A program made the translations under genes and the position numbers. Below are positions 24,451-33,336 of a stretch of DNA of 64,000 bases, in pieces. Within the stretch, counting starts at the first letter, position 1. Every line of letters begins with the position of its first letter. A model generated the notes under the pieces. It ran no database searches. It worked only from the letters and a program-made list of their open reading frames with translations, and was not told the DNA's origin. This DNA comes from Secundilactobacillus hailunensis (lineage in GTDB: Bacteria > Bacillota > Bacilli > Lactobacillales > Lactobacillaceae), in contig NZ_BJDO01000008.1 in NCBI RefSeq assembly GCF_005405185.1, positions 1 through 64,000 on the forward strand, read 5' to 3'.

Positions 24451-24954
24451 TTACCTGGTCGAAATCAGTTTCCATCCCGGCTTTAAACTAAAGTGCCACT
24501 GGGTCATGACGTACTCGTGGTTTTGAACGCCAGCACTAAATAGCAACCGCAGTTCTTCACTTTTATAAACGCGGTAGGTCTTAGTGACTTTCAGTTCATT
24601 GCGGCTAGCATTGCGAGTTACCTGAACCGGTCCCTGAGTCGGATCTGTTCGCTGTAATCTGTGTTCAAGGGGATTGGTTTTATAGAGGTACACTCGCTCA
24701 TTTTGCGTCCCGATTGGATGATACAGCAAAACCGGCTTCTTAGCAGTTATACTAGACGTTAACGGATAGACATGCTGAACCGTCACCTTTCTCATGCCCC
24801 AATACTGACTATAATTTAAAATCATCAGTGCAATACTGCCAACAGTTAGGATCAGCCCAATGGTCACCCAAACCGTCTTGTTAAAGCCACTAGAGATAAA
24901 GATCATACTACCGGCAAAGAGTAACGCACCAATAAATAACGTGATTGCAATCAT
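24451..24954 (-). CDS. DUF4811-type membrane protein
   Basis: A 167-residue protein with two N-terminal helices (IAITLFIGALLFAGSMIFI and TVWVTIGLILTVGSIALMIL), then an exposed domain with many basic and Thr residues. Proteins of this organisation next to an EmrB-like exporter are known in lactobacilli as DUF4811. Its ATG at 24954 is three bases after the exporter stop, and its AAGGAGG is within the exporter's last codons, so expression is coupled. It is likely an accessory subunit; this is inferred from context. Confidence 0.7.
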   Translation of the reverse strand: MIAITLFIGALLFAGSMIFISSGFNKTVWVTIGLILTVGSIALMILNYSQYWGMRKVTVQHVYPLTSSITAKKPVLLYHPIGTQNERVYLYKTNPLEHRLQRTDPTQGPVQVTRNASRNELKVTKTYRVYKSEELRLLFSAGVQNHEYVMTQWHFSLKPGWKLISTR

Positions 24955-24957
24955 CTA

Positions 24958-26430
24958 TTATGCCACCTCCTTGTGTCGTTTCAAGAAGAAGGTCATTACA
25001 AACCCCACCAGCGCAAATAAAGTTGCAATAGCAAAGGCGTACCGAAAGCCCACCACATTTGCGTGCAAGGCTAATTTACGGAATAGAATCGGCGTTGCTT
25101 TGGCTACTTCGTGACCAGGAACGTGGTTTTTCGTGACGTTAGACATGACAGAGACTAAAACGGCAGTCCCCATAGAGGCAAAGACCTGCCGTGCTGTGTT
25201 GTTCACAACCGTCCCATCACTGATCAAGTTCAGTGGTAAGGCGTTCATCCCAGTTGTAGTCACTGGCATCATGACCATTGAAATTCCCAGCATCCGCACC
25301 GCATAGAGGCACACGATGTCGATCACCGGCGTGGTTGCCGTGATTGGAATAAAGGAACCCGTTGTGACCATCAATAAAAACATCCCGGCCATGGCCATGT
25401 TGCGGCCACCCATTCGGTCAAATATCCGCCCGGTAATCGGGTTCATTAACCCAATAACGATGGCGCCCGGTAACAGGGTCAGCCCAGATGCTAACGGCGT
25501 CTCACCCCGAATAGTTTGTAAGTATAATGGCAAAATCAAAGTAAACCCGTTCATGGACATAAACGACACCGCGACTAGTGCTGCCGAAAGTGTGAACTCT
25601 CGGTGGCTAAAGACTTTCAGTTGCAGCAACGGATTGCTGATCTTCACTGACCGCCAAATAAATACACCTACTACGATTACGCCCACCGTCAGCGTGACGT
25701 AAACGATTGGATCCGTCCACTGATAATTACCAACTGACGAAAATGCAAATAGCATGGAACCAAACCCGATCATCGACAGCAAAACTGAAAGCCAATCGAT
25801 GGGTGCTTTTTTAGTGGGTAATACTTTACGTAACGTAAAGAGTCCCATGATCACGACCACTAATGAAATTGGCAGAATAGATAAAAACAACATCCGCCAA
25901 GAATAATGCATCAAGATCCAGCCCGAAAGTGTCGGCCCAATGGCGGGTGCTAAGCCAATGACCATACCGGCCGTTCCCATAGCAGCTCCCCGTTGAGATG
26001 GCGGAAAAATGGACGTCATGATGGTTTGGTAAACTGGCGCGGTAATGCCGACACCAGTTCCTTGAATCAACCGGCCAATTAAAATCATCCAAAAATCCTG
26101 GGCAAAGTAACACAGAATGGTCCCAATTGAAAAAATGATAATCGCAGCTAAGTAAAGTTTCCCCGAATCAAATCGCTGGAGGAAAAAGCCGGTAATCGGA
26201 ATCGTGATCCCCATCATCAGCATAAATCCGGTGGTCAGCCATTGAACAGTATTGGCCGAAATACTAAACGACTTCATTAAGGTTGGAAAAGCCGTGGTCA
26301 GCATCGTCGAGGTCAAAAAGGTGCTAAACGTGCCCACCAGCATCGTGAACACTAATGCTATTCGGTTGTACGGTCGCCCATTTTGATCAACGGGCTGTGC
26401 TGACGTATGTCCATTTCCAGACAATAACAT
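24958..26430 (-). CDS. MFS multidrug exporter, DHA2 (LmrB/EmrB-like)
   Basis: A 490-residue protein with about 14 hydrophobic segments. It carries the family patterns TMLTTAFPTLMKSFSIS and TVQWLTTGFMLMMG in helices 1-2, IGRLIQGTGVGITAPVYQT and the antiporter motif GMVIGLAPAIGPTLSG in helices 4-5. It exports drugs or cholate-like compounds using protons; the substrate is not evident. The ATG at 26430 is chosen over the GTG one codon earlier. It is followed by its DUF4811 partner and preceded by the mutY terminator. Confidence 0.88.
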   Translation of the reverse strand: MLLSGNGHTSAQPVDQNGRPYNRIALVFTMLVGTFSTFLTSTMLTTAFPTLMKSFSISANTVQWLTTGFMLMMGITIPITGFFLQRFDSGKLYLAAIIIFSIGTILCYFAQDFWMILIGRLIQGTGVGITAPVYQTIMTSIFPPSQRGAAMGTAGMVIGLAPAIGPTLSGWILMHYSWRMLFLSILPISLVVVIMGLFTLRKVLPTKKAPIDWLSVLLSMIGFGSMLFAFSSVGNYQWTDPIVYVTLTVGVIVVGVFIWRSVKISNPLLQLKVFSHREFTLSAALVAVSFMSMNGFTLILPLYLQTIRGETPLASGLTLLPGAIVIGLMNPITGRIFDRMGGRNMAMAGMFLLMVTTGSFIPITATTPVIDIVCLYAVRMLGISMVMMPVTTTGMNALPLNLISDGTVVNNTARQVFASMGTAVLVSVMSNVTKNHVPGHEVAKATPILFRKLALHANVVGFRYAFAIATLFALVGFVMTFFLKRHKEVA

Positions 26431-26452
26431 CACTTTCTTTCTAATTTATTTT

Positions 26453-26495
26453 ACAAAAAACCGGATAGCGCTAATCATTTACCTTAGCGTATCCG
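26453..26495 (-). terminator. Terminator of mutY, containing its stop codon
   Basis: Minus-strand CGGATACGCTAA pairs with TTAGCGCTATCCG (one mismatch) and TTTTTT follows. The first arm includes the mutY stop codon at 26484-26486. Confidence 0.8.
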
Positions 26496-27593
26496 TGTGA
26501 ATAATTTCGCTTGTACTTTTGGTAACGCAATTTTTTGTAACGCTTCTATCGATAACCATTTTCCTGGAAAAAAGCTCAGATCAGTATTCGCTGGTAAATC
26601 AGCGCTCAGCAACGAGATCACCCACTGGCGGTGAGTGAAGGTGTGCTTCACCGGTTTACCACCAATTGGCACCACGTGAACGGTCAGGCCAAAGTCTTGT
26701 TTGACCAGCCGTTCCAGTAACGTCAGTCGTTCTTCATCCGTCACTAGTTCTGGCGTCTCACTCAACGCTAACACGTCATCTTCGGCAATCAGTGGAAAGG
26801 TCCAAAAGTTCGCCAGTAAGCCATCACTTGGCCGTTTTTGCATTAAGAACTGATCACCGTGGCGAATCACCAGACCGTAGTAGGCAACTTTAACGGGTCG
26901 CGGCTTCTTGGACTTTACGGGATACTGCTCTTCAACACCATCTAAATAAGCCTGATCAAATTTTTTGACCGGCGAATGCGCGGAATCCGGATTCTTAGCC
27001 ATCATATAACTGGCGCCCAGATCCATCACTGCTTGATTAAAATCGCCCGGTCGATCCGGTGAAATAATGCGCCCGATGATCTGCTCAAAGACGGGACGCG
27101 TTTGCGGCTTAGCAATGTCTAAATCAATTTCCAGCAAGCGGGCAAATACCCGAAATGCGTTACCGTCCACCGCTGGAACCGGTTCATTAAACGCAATACT
27201 GGCAATGGCTCCGGCCGTGTACGGGCCAATTCCGGCCAGCTCACGTAATCCCTCAGCCGTTTGCGGCCACTGACCAGCACGTTCATATACAATTTGTTTG
27301 GCAGCTTTTTGTAAATTACGGGCACGGGAATAGTAACCCAGACCCTCCCAAGCCTTCATCAGCTGTGCTTCAGGGGCATCAGCTAACGCGTTAACCGTTG
27401 GAAACTGGGCCATAAACCGTTCGTAGTAAGGAATGACCGTGTTCACCTGGGTCTGTTGCAGCATAATTTCTGATACCCAGACGTGATACGGATCGTGGTC
27501 GTGGCGCCACGGCAGATCCCGGCCGTGAGCGTCATACCAGTCCAGCAGCGTTTTACGAAAAGCGCGAATTTGAGTTTGCGACCATTCAATCAT
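26484..27593 (-). CDS. mutY: Adenine DNA glycosylase MutY, lacking the Fe-S cysteines
   Basis: A 369-residue repair enzyme that removes adenine opposite 8-oxoguanine. The N-terminal domain carries SEIMLQQTQVNTVIPYYERF (catalytic Glu), the helix-hairpin-helix LAGIGPYTAGAIASIAFN and the catalytic AVDGNAFRVFARL (Asp). The C-terminal Nudix-like domain begins near VKVAYYGLVIRHGDQFLMQKRP. In the place of the usual four-cysteine [4Fe-4S] loop the sequence is MDLGASYMMAKNPDSAHSPVKKFDQA, with no cysteine. Cluster-free MutY proteins are known in some lactobacilli and protists. The gene starts four bases after the MerR gene stop, so the two form an operon. Confidence 0.93.
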   Translation of the reverse strand: MIEWSQTQIRAFRKTLLDWYDAHGRDLPWRHDHDPYHVWVSEIMLQQTQVNTVIPYYERFMAQFPTVNALADAPEAQLMKAWEGLGYYSRARNLQKAAKQIVYERAGQWPQTAEGLRELAGIGPYTAGAIASIAFNEPVPAVDGNAFRVFARLLEIDLDIAKPQTRPVFEQIIGRIISPDRPGDFNQAVMDLGASYMMAKNPDSAHSPVKKFDQAYLDGVEEQYPVKSKKPRPVKVAYYGLVIRHGDQFLMQKRPSDGLLANFWTFPLIAEDDVLALSETPELVTDEERLTLLERLVKQDFGLTVHVVPIGGKPVKHTFTHRQWVISLLSADLPANTDLSFFPGKWLSIEALQKIALPKVQAKLFTRIR

Positions 27594-27597
27594 TTCA

Positions 27598-28410
27598 TCA
27601 TTCCTTTACTTCTGCTAACAGTCGAACCACCTGCTGTGCGGGATCAGCCGTCTGCCAGCTGCTAATTACAGGTTCTTCGTAAAAATGAGTGCCTAAAGCA
27701 AAATGGTGCTGCTTAGCATACTCACGCAGGTGGTTGAAACCTTCAATTAATGGGATATTCAAATGGTGATATTCAATCACAACGTGACCGCCTAACTGCG
27801 TCATGTCAGCTTTAACCTTGCTGTCCGCCGTTAGCGGTGTATACAAAGCCGTAACTAGCTCAGTGTGACCTGCTTCGATTGCGTGTCGTGGATGAACCCG
27901 GCCAATGGCTAAGTTAATGGGTGGCGTGTCCAAGACTGACAGCACGTGGCTGATCTGTTGCTGGACCTGTTCGCCAGTCACTTCCGTTTCTTCCGGAAAA
28001 GTAGTGGTCAATAGATTAATGGGCGACCGGTCAACCACCGTTACGGCTTCGGGAATCGCCTGGCGCGCAGTTTCCTGGTTGCTGATCTCTTGAGAAATCT
28101 GCTGCCGTGCCGTGCTGAGTTGGTTAAGCTGCTGATCAATTAATTGCTGCTGATATTTCAGCATACCAAGGTGATCATTGCCACTGGTCTGCAACGTGGC
28201 CTTAGTTTGATTGAGATCATTCTCTAATCCAACGGTGGCCTGCAGCGATAGCCACTGGTTAACCTGTGTTAAATTATATAACCGGTGCCCGTTTTTATCC
28301 CGGTTAGCTGGCTTGAATAAGCCCAGCTCATCAAACCGGTTTAACAGGTGCCGATCAATTTTTAAGAGCTGGGCAAATTGTCCTGCTGAAAGTTGTTGCC
28401 CTTCTATCAA
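27598..28410 (-). CDS. MerR-family regulator with GyrI-like effector domain
   Basis: A 270-residue regulator. Residues 6-70 hold a MerR winged helix (LSAGQFAQLLKIDRHLLNRFDELGLFKPANRDKNGHRLY), followed by a coiled-coil helix rich in Gln and Leu (residues 75-120) and a GyrI-like ligand-binding domain. Such proteins often sense hydrophobic compounds and activate exporter genes. The start is TTG at 28410, with GAGGTG seven bases upstream. It is divergent from the OppA-like gene across 93 bases and co-directional with mutY. Confidence 0.82.
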   Translation of the reverse strand: MIEGQQLSAGQFAQLLKIDRHLLNRFDELGLFKPANRDKNGHRLYNLTQVNQWLSLQATVGLENDLNQTKATLQTSGNDHLGMLKYQQQLIDQQLNQLSTARQQISQEISNQETARQAIPEAVTVVDRSPINLLTTTFPEETEVTGEQVQQQISHVLSVLDTPPINLAIGRVHPRHAIEAGHTELVTALYTPLTADSKVKADMTQLGGHVVIEYHHLNIPLIEGFNHLREYAKQHHFALGTHFYEEPVISSWQTADPAQQVVRLLAEVKE

Positions 28411-28440
28411 TGTTATTCACCTCGTAAGTATTTATCGTGC

Positions 28441-28469
28441 TTGACGCTATAAAATTGAGTTATTATTAT
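28441..28469 (+). promoter_or_regulatory. Promoter of the OppA-like gene
   Basis: TTGACG and TATTAT are 17 bases apart. Two direct copies of GAGTTATTA (about 28457 and 28475) lie across and after the -10 and may be a regulator site. Confidence 0.55.
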
Positions 28470-28503
28470 CGAAATAGAGTTATTAAATTGAGAGGATTCC
28501 GTT

Positions 28504-30165
28504 ATGAAAGTAAAATTAAAACTAATTGCGATGCTCGCAGCAGCCCTTTTTCTAGGTGGCTGTCAGCAAAACCTGTCGAATTCCAAACACGTTTCCGACA
28601 GCAAAGGCGTCATGTCGCAAAATCAAAACGTCACCGTGGTTGAACAGACGCGCTTAAGCACCGTTGACATCTCAAAGGTCAACAGTTTTAACAAACTGCG
28701 CAGTTCAACGGAGGGTCTGTTTCGCTTAGGTAAAAACGGCCGTGTCAATCCCGGTCTCGCCCAATCTTACCGCATCAGTAAGAACACGAAAACCTATACC
28801 TTTAAACTGCGCAAGAATGCCCGCTGGAGTAATGGTCAGCCCATCACGGCAGCCGATTTCGTCTATTCATGGCAACGTAGCGTTAAACCGCAGACCCGCT
28901 CCGTCAACGCTAATTTATTTGCCGGCATCAAAAACGCGGATCAGATCAGAAAAGGTGAACTACCAGTAACTGACCTGGGCGTCAAAGCCCTCTCCAGCCG
29001 TGAACTGCAAGTAACGTTAGACCACCCCATGGTTTACTTTGAGACCCTTTTAGCCTACCCGTTATTTGCACCGCAGCATCAAGTCACGGTGCAACGGTAC
29101 GGCGCTCACTATGGTGCTAGCGCTAATCAGCAGATCTACAGCGGTCCCTTTAAACTCGTTAAGTGGCACGCTAATAGCGCCACGCGAACACTGGAGCCCA
29201 ATCCATATTACTGGGACAAGGACCACGTCTATTTAAAGCGCTTAACCATTGTGACTGCCAAATCACCAGCCCAAGATCTAAAAGCCTATCGTACTGGTAA
29301 AGTTGCCGAGATTCAGCTGATTGGTCGCCAGATCCCGGAAAATAAAAATAACCGGGACTACGTTGTCCGGCCGTTTTCCTTGATGCGGATAATCGCATAT
29401 AATTTTACCACACACAACCTTACTAATAGGAAGCTCATTAATAATCGTAACGCACGGCTAGCAATTTCGCACGCAATTAGTCGTCGCAAACTGATTAATA
29501 ATGCCTTGCAAAACGCCTCTCTGCCACCCAAGGGATTTGTTACTGCTGGTCTGAGTAAGAACAATCTTAATCATTCTGACTTTGCTAACCAGCAGGAAGC
29601 ATCCGGCTATGTCAAAGGTAATTCACGGTTAGCTGCTAAAGAATGGGCTGCAGCCAAGCGCCAAGCGCACGTGTCATCAGCAACGCTAACCCTGGCTACG
29701 TCAAACGACGCCATCAGCGTACGAGTCGGCAACAACCTTAAATCTCAGCTGGAACACCAGTTGAAAGGCTTGACCGTGCGAGTGGTTTCGCCGGATCCAA
29801 CTCACTTAAACGACCGCGTGCGTGCTGGTCAGTTTGACCTGCTGCTGACCGGCTGGGGCGCTGACTATCCTGATCCGCTGTCGTTTTTACAGATAATGAC
29901 CAGTAACAGCCGTCATAACTACGGCCACTGGCATAACGCCGCGTATGATCGTCAAGTTGCCACCATCAGCAATAATCAGAGCACAGATAACCAACTACGC
30001 TGGGAACAGATGCTGGCTGCTGAAAAACGGCTCACTGAACAGCAGGGTGTAACACCCCTGTACCAGCAAGCTGATAGCTTCTTAACCAATCCGAAGCTCA
30101 ACGGCGTGGTTCATAATATCAGCGGTGTCGTTGAGGATTATAAGAGTGCTTATTGGGTTAAATAG
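28504..30165 (+). CDS. Oligopeptide-binding lipoprotein, OppA-like (orphan)
   Basis: A 553-residue extracytoplasmic binding protein of peptide ABC transporters. The signal peptide ends in the lipobox LFLGG-Cys20, so it would be tethered to the membrane by lipid. Family motifs include LRKNARWSNGQPITAADFVYSWQR, the block SGPFKLVKWH, and a C-terminal LLLTGWGADYPDPLSFL. No opp permease or ATPase genes flank it, so it must deliver to a complex encoded elsewhere, or act in signalling. The ATG at 28504 follows GAGAGG. It may be controlled by the divergent MerR protein. Confidence 0.9.
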   Translation: MKVKLKLIAMLAAALFLGGCQQNLSNSKHVSDSKGVMSQNQNVTVVEQTRLSTVDISKVNSFNKLRSSTEGLFRLGKNGRVNPGLAQSYRISKNTKTYTFKLRKNARWSNGQPITAADFVYSWQRSVKPQTRSVNANLFAGIKNADQIRKGELPVTDLGVKALSSRELQVTLDHPMVYFETLLAYPLFAPQHQVTVQRYGAHYGASANQQIYSGPFKLVKWHANSATRTLEPNPYYWDKDHVYLKRLTIVTAKSPAQDLKAYRTGKVAEIQLIGRQIPENKNNRDYVVRPFSLMRIIAYNFTTHNLTNRKLINNRNARLAISHAISRRKLINNALQNASLPPKGFVTAGLSKNNLNHSDFANQQEASGYVKGNSRLAAKEWAAAKRQAHVSSATLTLATSNDAISVRVGNNLKSQLEHQLKGLTVRVVSPDPTHLNDRVRAGQFDLLLTGWGADYPDPLSFLQIMTSNSRHNYGHWHNAAYDRQVATISNNQSTDNQLRWEQMLAAEKRLTEQQGVTPLYQQADSFLTNPKLNGVVHNISGVVEDYKSAYWVK

Positions 30166-30173
30166 ATGTAGTT

Positions 30174-30213
30174 AAAAGACCGATTTCAGTTTGATTACTG
30201 AAATCGGTCTTTT
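30174..30213. terminator. Bidirectional terminator between oppA-like and recQ
   Basis: AAAAGACCGATTTCAG and CTGAAATCGGTCTTTT are perfect complements around an 8-base loop. Confidence 0.92.
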
Positions 30214-30216
30214 GAT

Positions 30217-32001
30217 CTATTCAACAGTTACATTGTCGTTATCCGAACCGGCTTCACTAGCCGTTTTGATTTCCGTTAAAAAGGCCCCGCCATACTTCTG
30301 GAGCTTACTTTCACCCACCCCACTGACGGTCAGCATCTCTTCATCGGTTTGCGGCATCACGGCACACATATCATGCAGCGTCTTGTCTGAAAAGATCACG
30401 AACGGCGGAACGCCCTGTTTCTTCGCAAAATCACGACGTAACCCACGCAACCGCTCAAACAACCCGTCATTTTCGGGTAAGACATGAGTTGCCTTGATGG
30501 CAACTTTGCGATAGACCTTTTGCTGGCCCTTTAAAACTTCAACTCCCAAATCACTGATCTTAAGCACTGGATATTGACCGCCGACTGATAAGAGGTAGCC
30601 AGCTGCAGTCAAAAAATCGATCAGTTCAGCAACCGACTTTTGTGACGATTGCTTCATCAGCCCATAAGTGGATAACTCGTTAAAATGCAGCTGTTTGACC
30701 CGTGCCACACTTGAACCCGTTAGAACCTGCGCCACTAGAATTTTACCGAAGTTTTCGTTCATCCGCTTCACGCAGGACAGCACCTTTTGAGTATCAACGG
30801 TAATGTCTTGTTCCTTGCGGTCATCCAAACAGTTTGAACAGCGGCCGCACTTCTCGCCCTTTTCGCCAAAGTACTGCAGAATATAACTCTGGAGACATTC
30901 TTGAGTGTTCGCGTATTGCGACATGGCTTGCAGTTTATCATATTCACGCTGCTTACCAGCATCGTCACGGTCAGATTGGTCGATCAAGAAATGCTGAATC
31001 TGCACGTCTGACAGCCGGAACAGTAAAATAGCTTCACTGGGAAGGCCATCACGACCGGCACGACCAGCTTCTTGATAATACGACTCAATACTGCCAGGAA
31101 CCTGTGCGTGGATCACAAACCGGACGTTAGATTTATCGATTCCCATCCCAAAAGCATTGGTCGCTACCATGACGGGCACCCGGTCGTAGAGGAAGTCTTC
31201 CTGATTTTCCCGGCGAACCTCCTTGGGCAGTCCACCATGATACATCGTCGCGTCAATGTGTTTTTTATTTAATAACTTCGTTAAGTGCTCAACTTCTTTA
31301 CGGGTACTAGCGTAAACAATGCCAGATTGACCAGCATTTTGTTTTAAATAATCCACCAAGTACTTATCGTTATCCTGATGTTTGATCACCTTAAACGCTA
31401 AATTAGGACGTGAAAAACCCGTCTTAACTTCATCCTGTAAACTTAACCGCTGCATAATATCCTGTGCCACGATTGGCGTTGCGGTCGCCGTCAGCGCAAT
31501 AATGGTTGGTTGACTAGGCAACTGCTGAATCGTTTGGGCTAGATTCAAGTAGCTGGGCCGGAAATCATGCCCCCACTGCGAGATACAGTGGGCTTCATCG
31601 ATGGCCACCAAATCAATCGGTAATTCTGCCAGCCGGTTTAAATAACCCGAATCCAGCCGTTCCGGTGACACGTAGAGTAGTTTTACCTCACCATTGGCAG
31701 CCTGGTTGAACCGCGCATTGATTTCGTCATAATCCAGCGAGCTGTTGATAAAGGTGGCTGCGATGCCATTTTCTGTCAGTGCATCAACTTGGTCTTTCAT
31801 CAGTGAGATCAAGGGTGAGACCACCAGTGTGACACCGTCTAGCATCAACGCTGGAATCTGATAACACAGTGATTTTCCGCCACCGGTTGGCATGATTGCC
31901 AGCACATTTTGGTGGTTCAAAACGTCATTGATGGCTTCTTCTTGCCCCGTCCGGAAGCTATCATAGCCGAACTGCGATTTTAAAATGGTCTGCGGCTTCA
32001 T
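30217..32001 (-). CDS. recQ: ATP-dependent DNA helicase RecQ
   Basis: A 594-residue 3'-5' DNA helicase for recombination and fork repair. Helicase motifs appear in order: GYDSFRTGQEEAI (motif 0), MPTGGGKSLCYQIPAL (I), VVSPLISLMKDQV (Ia), AIDEAHCISQWGHDFRP (II), ALTATATP (III), GIVYASTRKEVEHL (IV) and QEAGRAGRDG (VI). The RQC zinc cysteines are in ECLQSYILQYFGE and EKCGRCSNC, and an HRDC domain ends the protein (FERLRGLRRDFAKKQGVPPFVIFSDKTLHDM). The ATG at 32001 follows AAAGGA. It is a single gene. Confidence 0.95.
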   Translation of the reverse strand: MKPQTILKSQFGYDSFRTGQEEAINDVLNHQNVLAIMPTGGGKSLCYQIPALMLDGVTLVVSPLISLMKDQVDALTENGIAATFINSSLDYDEINARFNQAANGEVKLLYVSPERLDSGYLNRLAELPIDLVAIDEAHCISQWGHDFRPSYLNLAQTIQQLPSQPTIIALTATATPIVAQDIMQRLSLQDEVKTGFSRPNLAFKVIKHQDNDKYLVDYLKQNAGQSGIVYASTRKEVEHLTKLLNKKHIDATMYHGGLPKEVRRENQEDFLYDRVPVMVATNAFGMGIDKSNVRFVIHAQVPGSIESYYQEAGRAGRDGLPSEAILLFRLSDVQIQHFLIDQSDRDDAGKQREYDKLQAMSQYANTQECLQSYILQYFGEKGEKCGRCSNCLDDRKEQDITVDTQKVLSCVKRMNENFGKILVAQVLTGSSVARVKQLHFNELSTYGLMKQSSQKSVAELIDFLTAAGYLLSVGGQYPVLKISDLGVEVLKGQQKVYRKVAIKATHVLPENDGLFERLRGLRRDFAKKQGVPPFVIFSDKTLHDMCAVMPQTDEEMLTVSGVGESKLQKYGGAFLTEIKTASEAGSDNDNVTVE

Positions 32002-32101
32002 GGATTTCAGTTCCTTTCAAAATAATCTTCTTCCAGTTTAACAGAATTTGGACCCTAGTGTTAATTACGCTAATCAGAGAAGCCCAATTTTTACGGGGAT
32101 T

Positions 32102-32140
32102 AAAAAACCGCCAGGCCCTGTATACAGCAGGGCCTAACGG
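32102..32140 (-). terminator. Terminator of the lysine operon
   Basis: Minus-strand AGGCCCTG and CAGGGCCT pair inside flanking CCG/CGG matches and are followed by TTTTTTAA. It lies 17 bases after the asd stop and ends the seven-gene operon. Confidence 0.88.
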
Positions 32141-32156
32141 TAAACATCTTAGTAAT

Positions 32157-33248
32157 TTATTTAGCAGTCAAATAGCCCTGTGCCTTCAATAATTCAGCAC
32201 ATTCAACGGCACCACCAGCGGCACCACGGGCAGTATTGTGAGACAGGCCCACGAATTTCCAATCAAAGATCTTGTCTTCGCGCAGTCGACCAATTGAAAC
32301 ACCCATGCCGTGCTCATAGTTCACATCAAGGCGCACTTGCGGCCGGTCATCTTCGGTCATGTAGCGAATGAAGTGCTTAGGTGCGCTAGGCAGGCCCAAG
32401 CGTTGCGGTTCGCCAGAATAGCTTTCCAAAGCATCGATCAGATCCTGCTTCGATGGGTTTTGACGGAAGTTAACGAAAGCGGCCGCTGTATGCCCGTACA
32501 AGACTGGCACCCGGATACATTGTGAAGAAATCACCGTGTCATCAGCTGGGACAATCGCCTTTTTGTCATCATCGACGTGGCCCCAGATCTTTAGTGGTTC
32601 GCCTTCAGACTTGGCTTCTTCACCGGCAATGTAAGGAATCACGTTGCCCTTCATTTCTGGCCAATCCTTAAAGGTCTTACCCGCACCAGAAATAGCTTGG
32701 TAAGTGGTGGCAATCACTTGAGTAGGTTCAAATTGACGCCAAGCAGAAAGAGCTGGCGTGTAACTTTGAATCGAACAGTTCGGCTTAACGGCGATAAAGC
32801 CACGAGTAGTCCCCAAACGGGCCTTTTGATATTTGATCACATCCGTATGCTGCGGATTAACTTCGGGAATTACCATTGGCACATCCGGTGTCCAGCGGTG
32901 AGCGCTGTTGTTGGAAACAACTGGTGTTTCAGCCTTAGCGTAGGCTTCTTCCAAAGCACGGGTGTCGGCTTTATCTAACTTGATTGCACTGAAGACAAAG
33001 TCAACTTGTGAAGCAATCTCATCGACTTTAGCAGCATCTTGCACCACCATATCCTTAACTTGGTCCGGAATATCGCCTTCCATCTTCCAGCGACCCTTAA
33101 CAGCCTCAGCGTACGTTTTACCGGCACTATGGGCACTGGCAGCTAATAACTCGATTTCAAACCAGGGGTGATCAGCCAGAATCTTAATAAACCGCTGACC
33201 GACCATACCCGTTGCACCAATGATTCCTACTCGTAGTTTCTCACTCAT
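32157..33248 (-). CDS. asd: Aspartate-semialdehyde dehydrogenase
   Basis: A 363-residue NADPH enzyme reducing aspartyl phosphate to the semialdehyde, the second step toward lysine. It has the Rossmann start LRVGIIGATGMVGQRFIKIL and the active-site cysteine in VKPNCSIQSYTP, the form typical of the archaeal/fungal branch (about 350-365 residues), rather than the shorter E. coli-type enzyme. The ATG at 33248 follows GAGGTA; a 12-codon upstream extension has no binding site. It is the last gene of the riboswitch-controlled operon, 88 bases after patA. Confidence 0.92.
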   Translation of the reverse strand: MSEKLRVGIIGATGMVGQRFIKILADHPWFEIELLAASAHSAGKTYAEAVKGRWKMEGDIPDQVKDMVVQDAAKVDEIASQVDFVFSAIKLDKADTRALEEAYAKAETPVVSNNSAHRWTPDVPMVIPEVNPQHTDVIKYQKARLGTTRGFIAVKPNCSIQSYTPALSAWRQFEPTQVIATTYQAISGAGKTFKDWPEMKGNVIPYIAGEEAKSEGEPLKIWGHVDDDKKAIVPADDTVISSQCIRVPVLYGHTAAAFVNFRQNPSKQDLIDALESYSGEPQRLGLPSAPKHFIRYMTEDDRPQVRLDVNYEHGMGVSIGRLREDKIFDWKFVGLSHNTARGAAGGAVECAELLKAQGYLTAK

Positions 33249-33336
33249 CAAAAATACCTCGTTTTCATCACACATAGTTTTCAAATCAGAATTTAATAAC
33301 TAGCATTAAACTGTATTTTGCACAATTAGTCAAGTG

